Positions 9,622 through 16,901 of a stretch of 64,000 nucleotides of DNA are shown one piece after another. How positions within the stretch are numbered: position 1 is the stretch's first letter; the number at the start of each line of letters is the position of its first letter. The notes below the pieces were generated by a model, which made no database searches, had not been told where the DNA came from, and saw only the letters and a list, made by a program, of their open reading frames with translations. Both the position numbers and the translations under genes were made by a program. The stretch lies in assembly GCF_000772045.1 (NCBI RefSeq), contig NZ_CP009754.1:2976001-3040000 (forward strand). The letters are read 5' to 3'. This stretch comes from Streptomyces sp. CCM_MD2014. Its GTDB lineage: Bacteria; Actinomycetota; Actinomycetes; Streptomycetales; Streptomycetaceae.

Positions 9622-10073
9622 GAACCGGCCCCGTCCGCCGTGCCGGTCGCCTGGCCGTCGGGGGCGGGACCGGGGGCGGGGGCCGGATCGGGGGCGGGGG
9701 CGGCCGGGGCTGGGGCGGTCTGCCAGCGGAGGGTGATCTGGAGCTGGGCCTCGGCCCCGCTCTTGACGAGGGTGGCCACCCCGGCGTCGATCTTGATCGC
9801 GAGCTGCATCTCGATCTCGTCCGGCCGCAGCCCCTCCTGGAGCTCACCGAAGCGCCGTACGGCCTGGGCGGCGCACCTGCGGGCCAGGTCCAGCCCGTCG
9901 GTGTAGACGTCCCGTGCCACCCGGACGACCCGCTGTCCGGCGCCGTCCCGGGTCACCTCGTCGCCGAAAACGAGGCCGAGCCCGTCGACGGCGGACGGGT
10001 CGACCTGCGCGTCGACCTCGACCGGTATGGGCCCGTCCGCGCCCGCGGGCACGGGTCCCAATAAGATCACCAC
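9618..10073 (-). CDS. Trypco1 (CU044_2847-type) protein with a TTA codon
   Basis: This is a small 151-residue protein of the trypsin-co-occurring domain 1 (Trypco1) type, seen in the motif LRPDEIEMQLAIKID followed by AEAQLQITLRWQ near residues 88-122. The last 30 residues are a Pro/Ala/Gly linker. I prefer the GTG start at 10073 because AGGGGGAA lies 3-9 nt upstream; an alternative TTG at 10091 lacks a comparable site. The fourth codon is TTA, a leucine codon very rare in Streptomyces and read only by the bldA tRNA, so expression of the whole five-gene operon may be tied to development. The function of Trypco1 is unknown; it co-occurs with proteases and vWA/AAA proteins. Confidence 0.82.
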   Translation of the reverse strand: MVILLGPVPAGADGPIPVEVDAQVDPSAVDGLGLVFGDEVTRDGAGQRVVRVARDVYTDGLDLARRCAAQAVRRFGELQEGLRPDEIEMQLAIKIDAGVATLVKSGAEAQLQITLRWQTAPAPAAPAPDPAPAPGPAPDGQATGTADGAGS

Positions 10074-10133
10074 ACGTTCCCCCTGGCCCAACTCGCTTGT
10101 GTTACAGGTGTGTTGAGTGGACCCGTGTTCTTC

Positions 10134-10163
10134 CCCGGGGCGCGGGGGGTTATGCGCCCCGGG
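10134..10163 (-). terminator. Hairpin after the second fxsT-like gene
   Basis: Perfect 10-bp arms CCCGGGGCGC and GCGCCCCGGG enclose a 10-nt loop. It lies 38 bp beyond the stop of the gene at 10202-13225 and upstream of the Trypco1-led operon, so it probably ends the former transcript. No clear T-run follows. Confidence 0.6.
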
Positions 10164-10201
10164 CCGACGGACGTGACCTTCCGGTCCCGTCCTCCGCGCC
10201 G

Positions 10202-13200
10202 TCAGGTGGTCTGGGGCTCGAAGTCCCAGTACGGGCGGTTGCGGGAACGGGCGGAGACGGTGTGCGTGTGCTTGCTGCCCAGGGTCGCGTCGAGGTCGGA
10301 CAGTGCTTCCTGCTCGACCTTCTCCGCCTGCTGGCGGTCCCGCAGGCCGCGCAGGTCGGCCGCGTACGCGATACGGGTGGACAGCGTGAGCGGGTGGGTG
10401 CGACCGAGCGACTCGATGGCCCGCGCCACCGAGTCCCGGCTGAGCTCGGCGGCACCCTCGGTGTCGCCCACCAGGTTCCGCAGCGCGGAGGCGTTCAGGG
10501 CGCAGCCGAGTGTCCAGGGGTGACCCTCGCCGACGGCCTGCGTCATCTCGGCCAGCGCCTGCTCCACGAGGACGTGACCGTGCTCCCGTTCGCCGACGTT
10601 GCGCAGGATCAGGGCCTGGTTGGCGCGGGACCCGGCGATGAACGGGTGCCCGGCGGGAAGCATCATCTCGTAACGGGCCACGACTGCCTCGCTGAGCTCC
10701 CGCGCCTGGTCGATGTCGCCGTGTTCACGGGCGTAGCAGCTCTGGCCCGTCGCGAAGATCAGCGTCAGCGGATGGGTCTCGCCCAGCACCCGCTCACCCC
10801 GCTCCAGAACGCTGCTGAGCATCGCCCCCGGTTCCTCGCCGCGAGGGGCCCGCTCACCGAGGCGGTACCGGCACAGCGCCAGGTTGTACTCGGCCTTGAG
10901 GGTTTGCGGGTTGTCCGGGCCCATGACGAGGCGGTTCTCACGCACGTTCTTCGCCTGGAGGGACTCGGCGTCGGCGTAGCGCCCCAGCAGACGGAGATCG
11001 ATGGCGTACGTGATCTCGGAACTGAGCGCCCACGGATGGCGGGCGCGCAGCAGTTGCCGACGCGCCTCCATGGTGCTCCGGTCGGTTTCCAGCGTCTCCT
11101 CGTAGCGGCCGAGCAGGCGCAGGGAGACGCCCAGGTTGTTCTGCGCGTTCAGGGTCCTGGAGTCCTGGTCGCCGAGGAGTTCGCGGTAGGCCGCCAGGAC
11201 CCACTGGGAGAGTTCCAGGGCCTCGTCGTAGCGGGCCAGGCCGCGCAGGTCGCCGCCGAGGCCCGCGGCGGCGCGCAGGTGGTCCAGGTCCTGCGGCCCG
11301 CGTTCCTCCCTGAGGTGCTCGACCGCGTCGCGGCTGAGGGACTCGGTGCGGGCGTAGTCGCCCATGGCGCGCAGCAGGTTGGTGTAGTGGTAGGTCAGCT
11401 CCCAGATGCGCGCGTGGGTCGGACCGAGGAGGCGGCGCCAGGCGGTGAGGGCGCGCTCGCCGAGTTTGATGCCGGCCCGGTACTCGCCGGAGAAGTACAT
11501 GTAGCGCAGGCAGTTCAGGACCAGGCGCTGGACCTTCGCGTCCTTGCTCTTGAGGACGTCCGCGTACTTGAGGTGCGGCACGATCTCGGCGTAACCGGGC
11601 CACAGCCGGGTCTCGGTCGGCCGGCCCGGGTCGGCCGCGGCGAGGGCCCGCCGTACGACGTCGATGAACTCGCTCCGGTCGGCGTCCGGCATGTCCTTGT
11701 GCACGATCTGGTGGACCATGCGGTGCAGGTAGAGCGACTCCCCGGCGGAGACCGGTTCGTCCAGGGACGCCTCGTGGGACTCCAGCCGGACCACCGAGTA
11801 GGTGCGCAGCTGGTTGATCGCCTTGTTCCACAGCAGCGGGTCGTTGAGCAGTCCGGCGAGCTGCTCGGGCAGCTCGTCGACGGGCATCTCCTTCAGCAGG
11901 CGCACGGGGATGAAACCCGGTGCGAAGAAGGTGCACAGGCGCAGGAGGTCGACGGACTCCGGGACGGTCTCCCGGAGCTTGTTCAGCAGTATCGACCAGG
12001 CGGTCTGGAAGGCCAGCGGGAAGTCCGCCGACACCTTGACCACATCGCTGTCGATACCGCCTTCGAGCAGGGCGATGTACTCGTCGACCGACAGGTCGGA
12101 GTCGTTGAGCCAGCCGGCCGTCTGGTCGAGCAGCAGCGGCAGGTCGCCCAGCGCCTCCGCCAGTTGGTCGGCCTCGGCCTCGGACAGGCGGGGGGCGCGG
12201 CGGCGGATGAACGCGACCGACTCGTCGCGGGGATAGACCCGGACCTCGAGCAGCTTGCTGTTGTGCTCGCTCCACTCGGGGTTGCGCGAGGTGACGATGA
12301 CGTGGCCGGGGCCGGTCGGCAGCAGGTCCCAGATCTGCTCCGGCTCGTCCGCCCCGTCGAGGATCAGCAGCCACCGCGAGTACGGCTCCCCGCGGCGGAG
12401 CGCGTCGCGCACGGCTCGCAGCCGCTCGCCGTACTCCTGACCGGTCCGCAGGCCCAGTTTCGGTGCCAGCTCGGCCAGTTGCCGCCGGTAGGTGACGCGC
12501 TTCTCCGCGTTCACCCACCAGACCACGTCGTACTCCGAACCGAACCGGTGCGCGTACTCGGCGGCGAACTGGGTCTTGCCCACACCGGACATGCCGTGCA
12601 GGGTGAGCACGCCGGCGCCGGGCTCGGCGCTCTGCAGGAGGTGGTAGGCCTCGTTGAACAGCGGCTCGCGGCCGGTGAAGCGGGTGTTGCGCCGTGGTAC
12701 CACGCCCCACACGTCCGGCATCGCGGCCGGGAACCGCGGCCCGCGCCGTGACTCCGCCGTGCCCTCGGCGGGTGCGTCGGGCGGCAGGTCGAGCCGGTCG
12801 AGCAGGCGGCGCTCCGCCTCCTCGGCGCCCATGTTGGTCAGCGCGACCGGTGCCAGTACGGCAGCGGCGGCCGGGACCGCCGCCGTGGTGACCGACACGG
12901 CGGCGAAACGGGACGGGTCGGGGGCGACGATCTCGCGCAGGGCCGCGTTCCACTCCTCGTGGGTGCGCGGTCCGAGCTGGAAGTACCACTCGCTGACGAT
13001 GATGAGGACCCGGCCCTCGGCGAGCGTCAGGTCGCGCAGCAGGTCCACCAGAGGGACGTCGGCCGGAGAGTCCCAGCGCAGCGGCACCACCCGTACGCCG
13101 CGCCGCTCCAGCCGGTCCCCGATCCAGGCCGCCCAGGCCCGGTTGAAGCCTGCGAAGTGGATCGTGACCGTCTGCCTGGCGGTCCCCCTCTCGGCCGTCT

Positions 13201-13225
13201 CGACCGGCTTGCGAGCTCCAGACAT
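10202..13225 (-). CDS. fxsT: FxsT-type TIR-like/NB-ARC/TPR protein
   Basis: This is a 1007-residue paralogue of the product of 1958-5404, lacking its N-terminal beta domain. The TIR-like domain covers about residues 18-145 (VTIHFAGFNRAWAAWIGDRL, LIIVSEWYF). NB-ARC follows with Walker A GMSGVGKT at 211-218, Walker B LLILDGAD at 286-293 and HVIVTSRN at 308-315. TPR repeats with the pattern LGxxHPxTL run from about 600 to 980. The protein ends RPYWDFEPQTT, the same tail as its paralogue. An ATG start with GGAGG 7 nt upstream fits well. Unlike the paralogue it has its own promoter and lies next to the HExxH/radical SAM genes, so this copy is the more likely partner of the peptide system. Confidence 0.92.
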   Translation of the reverse strand: MSGARKPVETAERGTARQTVTIHFAGFNRAWAAWIGDRLERRGVRVVPLRWDSPADVPLVDLLRDLTLAEGRVLIIVSEWYFQLGPRTHEEWNAALREIVAPDPSRFAAVSVTTAAVPAAAAVLAPVALTNMGAEEAERRLLDRLDLPPDAPAEGTAESRRGPRFPAAMPDVWGVVPRRNTRFTGREPLFNEAYHLLQSAEPGAGVLTLHGMSGVGKTQFAAEYAHRFGSEYDVVWWVNAEKRVTYRRQLAELAPKLGLRTGQEYGERLRAVRDALRRGEPYSRWLLILDGADEPEQIWDLLPTGPGHVIVTSRNPEWSEHNSKLLEVRVYPRDESVAFIRRRAPRLSEAEADQLAEALGDLPLLLDQTAGWLNDSDLSVDEYIALLEGGIDSDVVKVSADFPLAFQTAWSILLNKLRETVPESVDLLRLCTFFAPGFIPVRLLKEMPVDELPEQLAGLLNDPLLWNKAINQLRTYSVVRLESHEASLDEPVSAGESLYLHRMVHQIVHKDMPDADRSEFIDVVRRALAAADPGRPTETRLWPGYAEIVPHLKYADVLKSKDAKVQRLVLNCLRYMYFSGEYRAGIKLGERALTAWRRLLGPTHARIWELTYHYTNLLRAMGDYARTESLSRDAVEHLREERGPQDLDHLRAAAGLGGDLRGLARYDEALELSQWVLAAYRELLGDQDSRTLNAQNNLGVSLRLLGRYEETLETDRSTMEARRQLLRARHPWALSSEITYAIDLRLLGRYADAESLQAKNVRENRLVMGPDNPQTLKAEYNLALCRYRLGERAPRGEEPGAMLSSVLERGERVLGETHPLTLIFATGQSCYAREHGDIDQARELSEAVVARYEMMLPAGHPFIAGSRANQALILRNVGEREHGHVLVEQALAEMTQAVGEGHPWTLGCALNASALRNLVGDTEGAAELSRDSVARAIESLGRTHPLTLSTRIAYAADLRGLRDRQQAEKVEQEALSDLDATLGSKHTHTVSARSRNRPYWDFEPQTT

Positions 13226-13255
13226 GCAGTGGCCTCCAGCACGTAGTACCGCAAA

Positions 13256-13284
13256 ATCCTAGGACTCCGGAGCGTCGCGCGTAA
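13256..13284 (-). promoter_or_regulatory. Candidate promoter of the fxsT-like gene
   Basis: On the minus strand TTACGC and TAGGAT are separated by 17 bp, the -10 lying about 30 nt before the ATG. Further upstream (13317-13350) there is an interrupted inverted repeat CCGTAC/GTACGG that could bind a regulator. Confidence 0.45.
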
Positions 13285-13354
13285 GTCCGCCGACCGACGG
13301 CAACACCCCCTGTACGGACGATCTTTCCGTACCCGGCCCGCGGTGTACGGGCAT

Positions 13355-14791
13355 TCATCCGTTAGAGGGCGGGAGCGCGGACGCGTGACGCTGGGCCCAC
13401 AGTGCGCGCGCGGAGGCCACGTACGCCTGTGCGCGTGCGACGTGGCCCCTGGGTGCGGGGTGTTCGGCCATCCGTTCGTGGGTGGCGGCCATCTCGTCGA
13501 CGAACCGGCGCCCGCGCACCGTGAGGTCGGGCGAGCCGACGAGGGCGGGCAGGGCGGCCCCGACCTGGGCGCGGTAGCGCGCGTGCTGGGCCCAGGCCCA
13601 GTCCCGGTCCGGCAGCCCGCCGACGAGCGCCCGGCGCTGGTAGAACGCGGCCATCGCGAGGTGGGAGTACGTGCCCTGGAGCAGGCCGTCGTAGGGCCGG
13701 GGATCGGTGCGCCAGGGGGCGAAGTACCGCGCCGCGGGACCGGCCCGGTGGAGTGTCACCAGGTCGCTGAGGGCGGCGAGTTTCGCGTGCTGCAGTTCGT
13801 GGACGAGGGTGGCGGCGAGGGTCACGGCGTCGGGCGGGGTGCTGCTGAGGAGGGCGCCGAACGCCTCACGGCGCGTGGCGCTGCAACTGCCGCGGCCGGT
13901 GCCGACGTCGGGCGGCGTCTCCAGCGGGACGAGGCAGCGCAGCAGCGTGCCGGCCTCGGCGAGGCGTTGAGCGCCGCCCGAGCGGAGCGCGAGGGCCGTG
14001 CCGGACCAGGCCTGGAGCCACCTCTTGCGCTCCGCGTCGTCGAGGGCGAGCGGGGTGCGCAGGTTGCCGTGGCTGGGGCCGTCGGGCAGTTCGCGGTACG
14101 GGTCGAGGTCGTCGAGCGGCAGCGGCGGAGCGGTCCGGGTGAGGCCGGGGAGGGCGTGTGCGGGCGTCCAGGCGAGGGCGCCTGACCAGGCGCCGACTCC
14201 GCTCTCCAGGTGGACGGTCACGTCGGGGGCGTCGGCCTGACGCAGGACCAGGCGGCCCTCGGTGCAGGTGACGTCGACGGGTACGTCCCCGGACCGTGCC
14301 GTGTGCAGCGCGCCGAGCGACGGGAGGGCGAGGACTCCGGCGCGGGCCGTGAGCCGGGTGCGGAAGGGGATGCCCGCCCCGGCTGCGACGACCGCGGCGA
14401 TCGCGCTGAAGTGCGCGAGGTCGCGCCGCAGCCGTCGCGCCCGCTCTCCGTGCGCCGGCCCGGGTGCGGCGTCGAGGCCCCGCAGACAGGAACGCGCCCA
14501 GGGTCCGGTGAGCGGGTGGAAGAGCCGGGCACGCGCCGGGTTGGCGAACCACTCGTCCGCCGCCGCGAGCCGGTCCGCCTCCGACAGCAGCGCCCAGTCC
14601 TCGCGCAGTCTCGCCTTCTGGGCACCGGTGCAGACGGATCGCTCGGCCGCCTCTGCCGCGTCGAGCACGGCTCGCAGCAGCAGCAACCGCCGCGTGTCCT
14701 GGTCCCGCACCAGGAGCGCCAGCGTGTCGGGGCCGCCTTCGGTCCGGGCGAGTTCGAGAAGCGCCCGCTCGGGAACCACCGGAAACATCAC
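13355..14791 (-). CDS. HExxH-type peptide beta-hydroxylase candidate
   Basis: This 478-residue protein carries the metal motif HELQH (331-335) in the context TLVHELQHAKLAALSDL, with a candidate third ligand in GTYSHLA (His377). This matches the HEXXH putative peptide modification family found beside FxsA/FxsB. Members studied so far are iron and 2-oxoglutarate dependent oxygenases that hydroxylate the beta carbon of a residue in the cyclophane-bearing peptide, rather than proteases. The start (GTG, immediately followed by ATG) overlaps the stop of the radical SAM gene, so the two enzymes are made together. The N-terminal 300 residues are alpha-helical with no recognised motif. Its likely substrate is the 68-residue precursor at 16609-16815. 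Confidence 0.88.
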   Translation of the reverse strand: MMFPVVPERALLELARTEGGPDTLALLVRDQDTRRLLLLRAVLDAAEAAERSVCTGAQKARLREDWALLSEADRLAAADEWFANPARARLFHPLTGPWARSCLRGLDAAPGPAHGERARRLRRDLAHFSAIAAVVAAGAGIPFRTRLTARAGVLALPSLGALHTARSGDVPVDVTCTEGRLVLRQADAPDVTVHLESGVGAWSGALAWTPAHALPGLTRTAPPLPLDDLDPYRELPDGPSHGNLRTPLALDDAERKRWLQAWSGTALALRSGGAQRLAEAGTLLRCLVPLETPPDVGTGRGSCSATRREAFGALLSSTPPDAVTLAATLVHELQHAKLAALSDLVTLHRAGPAARYFAPWRTDPRPYDGLLQGTYSHLAMAAFYQRRALVGGLPDRDWAWAQHARYRAQVGAALPALVGSPDLTVRGRRFVDEMAATHERMAEHPAPRGHVARAQAYVASARALWAQRHASALPPSNG

Positions 14792-16383
14792 CAGGCGCCC
14801 CCTCCGGTCGAGACCGTCCCGGCGCGGGCCGAGCCGCTCGCGACCGGCCGTGCGGAAGCCCCGCCGGCCGGAACGTGACCGGCCGGCGCCCCACCGGCCG
14901 GCGCCCCACCGGCCGACGCCGGAGGGACCGGAGTCGGAGCGGTTGGTTCCGCCGGTTCAGGGGGTTCGGGCGACTCGCCCGTGGCGGGTGCGGCTTCGGC
15001 TGGGACCGGTGCGGCTCCGGTTGGTTCGGCTTCGGTTGGTTCGGCTCCGGTTGGTTCGGCTCCGGTCCCGGCCGGGCCGGTCCCCGCCTGGCCGCTCCCG
15101 CCGTGGCCGGTCCGGGGCTGGTCCGTCGCGGAGAGACCCGCCGCCCCGGGCGGACCTGCCCCGGGCAGCCACCTCGCGGACGAGTCGCCCGTAGCCGCCG
15201 CACTCGCCGCACTCGTGGCCGCGGCGAGCCGCGAGGACACGTGGCGGATGAAGCGCTGGAGGTCCGCGCAGTACACCGACGGGTTCCTGAAACCGTGCCC
15301 GGCGCGGTAACGGTGCGCGTAGTGCCCGCCTCCGCAGACCCGCAACAGCGGGCAGGCCCGGCACTGTTCCGCGAGCGAGGCGGGGCCCGCCTGCCGGGCG
15401 GCCACGCCCGGGTGCCGCAGCGCATCGTCGAACGTGTGGCGGAACACGTCCAGGCCGGTCCGCGCGGCGCCGGGATAGGCCGACTTGAGCGAGTCGACCT
15501 GCTCGATCGACCCGTCGGTCTCCACCACGACCGCGTCGAACGGCGCGAGCCCCAGCGCCTCGGTGGCCGCGGGCAGACCCAGCAGAAGCGCCACGCACTC
15601 CTCGAAGAGCCGCACCCGGACCTCACGCCGCCCGGCGGACCACCAGCGGTCGAAGACGGCGCACAGCCAGTCGCCGTACCGTACGCCGGTCCGGCCGGGC
15701 GGCGGCGCGGACCAGTTTCCGTGCGGCAGCAACAGGTCCAGCGCGGGCGGGCGCAGACCGAGCAGCGACTCGTAGGTCTCGACCGGGTCCAGCGTCGGGT
15801 CGACGACGGTCAGCAGACCCGCGTACGCCTCCGGGTAGCGCTCGGCGGCCAGGCGGGCCCCCCGTGCCGCGGCGGGCCAGGACGGGCGGCCCGCGTGGTC
15901 CACCCGCCGTCGGTTGTGGACGGCGGTGCCTCCGTCGAGGCTGATGCCGACCCGGACGCCCGCGTCGGCCAGCACGGCGAGGCGTTCCTCGGTGAGCAGG
16001 GTGGCGTTGGTCTGCACGGTGGCGTGGACCTGACACCCAGGCGGGACCAGCTCCCGCACCCGCCCGGCGAGCGCGGCGAGCGGAGCGGCCCCCGCGAGCA
16101 GCGGTTCGCCTCCGTGCAGCACCAGGGCCAGGTCGCGCAGCGCGTGCCGGGCGGCGTGCTCGGCGATGCGGGTGGCGGTGCGGTCCAGCACGGCGGGGGA
16201 GGCGGCGGCGGGACGGTCGCGCCAGCTGCTGTCGGGGCCCTCGTAGAGGTAGCAGTAGGTGCACGCGAGGTTGCAGCGGCCGTGCATCTTGACGATGAAC
16301 TGACGGAAGGGAAAGGGACCTTCGGGACCGGGCCGCAGGCCGGAAACGGCGGGGGCCGGACCGGTCATGGCTTGTTCCGACAC
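14788..16383 (-). CDS. fxsB: FxsB-type radical SAM/SPASM cyclophane maturase
   Basis: This is a radical S-adenosylmethionine enzyme. The 4Fe-4S motif CxxxCxxC is CNLACTYC (Cys37, 41, 44 from the chosen GTG), followed by YLYEG and the glycine-rich VLHGGEPLL. The SPASM-type C-terminal cysteines are seen in EQCRACPLLRVCGGGHYAH and VYCADL. Enzymes of this family join an aromatic side chain to a residue two positions later, making three-residue cyclophanes. After about residue 385 there is an unusual tail of about 145 residues rich in Pro, Ala, Gly and Glu with GAEPT-like pentapeptide repeats. GTG at 16383 has a GGGGGG stretch 7 nt upstream; ATGs at 16398 and 16368 are alternatives. The downstream hydroxylase overlaps its stop. 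Confidence 0.9.
   Translation of the reverse strand: MSEQAMTGPAPAVSGLRPGPEGPFPFRQFIVKMHGRCNLACTYCYLYEGPDSSWRDRPAAASPAVLDRTATRIAEHAARHALRDLALVLHGGEPLLAGAAPLAALAGRVRELVPPGCQVHATVQTNATLLTEERLAVLADAGVRVGISLDGGTAVHNRRRVDHAGRPSWPAAARGARLAAERYPEAYAGLLTVVDPTLDPVETYESLLGLRPPALDLLLPHGNWSAPPPGRTGVRYGDWLCAVFDRWWSAGRREVRVRLFEECVALLLGLPAATEALGLAPFDAVVVETDGSIEQVDSLKSAYPGAARTGLDVFRHTFDDALRHPGVAARQAGPASLAEQCRACPLLRVCGGGHYAHRYRAGHGFRNPSVYCADLQRFIRHVSSRLAAATSAASAAATGDSSARWLPGAGPPGAAGLSATDQPRTGHGGSGQAGTGPAGTGAEPTGAEPTEAEPTGAAPVPAEAAPATGESPEPPEPAEPTAPTPVPPASAGGAPAGGAPAGHVPAGGASARPVASGSARAGTVSTGGGAW
15015..15059. repeat. Three 15-bp tandem repeats in the fxsB tail
   Basis: Units of 15 bp (CTCCGGTTGGTTCGG, one with a single change) repeat three times in frame, giving pentapeptide repeats in the low-complexity tail. 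Copy number could vary without breaking the frame. Confidence 0.75.
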
Positions 16384-16506
16384 TCCAGCACCCCCCATGC
16401 CGTAACGGTCCGGCCGGTGCCGCCGCGAGTCGGCGCCACGGCCCCGTGCCGCACGGAGCCGCATTCCCGGCGCGGCGGGTGCCCGAAACTCGACGCCGCG
16501 GAAGTT

Positions 16507-16534
16507 GTCCTATTCACATATCTTCAGGCGCCAA
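16507..16534 (-). promoter_or_regulatory. Candidate promoter of fxsB
   Basis: On the minus strand TTGGCG and TAGGAC are 16 bp apart in an AT-richer stretch between the precursor gene and fxsB. It would allow the two enzymes to be expressed apart from the precursor. Confidence 0.3.
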
Positions 16535-16590
16535 GATGACCGCGGCCTCCGGGCCGGAGGAAACAGAAGGATCAGGAGCCAGCAAGAACC

Positions 16591-16620
16591 AGAAGGAATC
16601 AGAAGGAATCAGAAGGAGTT
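16591..16620. repeat. 10-bp tandem repeat spanning the precursor stop codon
   Basis: AGAAGGAATC occurs twice in tandem and a third, partly matching unit AGAAGGAGTT follows. The last perfect unit contains the stop codon of the precursor, so the end of the core peptide seems to have been duplicated by slippage. Confidence 0.75.
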
Positions 16621-16815
16621 GTCGAAGCCCCACAGCATCTCGCTCGGCTCCGCGGCGCGCGCCCTCAGTTCCCCCAGCACCTCGCGCAGCACCGGATGCT
16701 CGATGGTGCCCAGCCGTGCGAGGTCCAGTTCCAGCAGGTCCGGCAGTGGCTCCCCCGCCGGCTCCCCGGCGCCCGTGAGCGCCTGCTCCGCCCCGGCCTC
16801 GTCCTGTGCGTCCAT
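16609..16815 (-). CDS. fxsA: FxSxx-type RiPP precursor peptide ending FDNSF
   Basis: This short gene encodes 68 residues: an acidic N-terminus, a conserved leader-like helix DLARLGTIEHPVLREVLGEL, then EPSEMLWGFDNSF at the very C-terminus. FxSxx-COOH precursors end in Phe-x-Ser-x-x; here Phe is at position -5 and Asn replaces Ser at -3, giving an F-D-N triad suited to three-residue cyclophane formation. The start is firm: the ATG at 16815 has GGAGGAGAGGA ending 6 nt upstream. It lies 86 nt after the vWA gene stop and about 225 nt before fxsB on the same strand. Phe (or Trp at -7) would be the residue linked by FxsB and hydroxylated by the HExxH protein. Whether the peptide is cleaved or exported cannot be seen; no protease or exporter is adjacent. 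Confidence 0.85.
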   Translation of the reverse strand: MDAQDEAGAEQALTGAGEPAGEPLPDLLELDLARLGTIEHPVLREVLGELRARAAEPSEMLWGFDNSF

Positions 16816-16901
16816 CCCCGTTCCTCTCCTCCGCCATGCAGCTCCGCTGCCCCTTCGGACCAGGTCTGCGGCCCTCGCGTCCGGCTTCCCCGGCGCCCGC
16901 C

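Noticed and set aside
8678..9847. Continuation of the vWA reading frame upstream to 9847 (1043 codons in all)
   Set aside because: The extension runs across the AAA gene in another frame and is an Arg/Pro-rich shadow; the vWA start at 8677 is 5 nt after the AAA stop and fits operon spacing.
13355..14791. Zinc metalloprotease based on HELQH
   Set aside because: The position beside fxsB and the family context fit the 2-oxoglutarate HExxH peptide hydroxylases; overall sequence lacks known protease domains.
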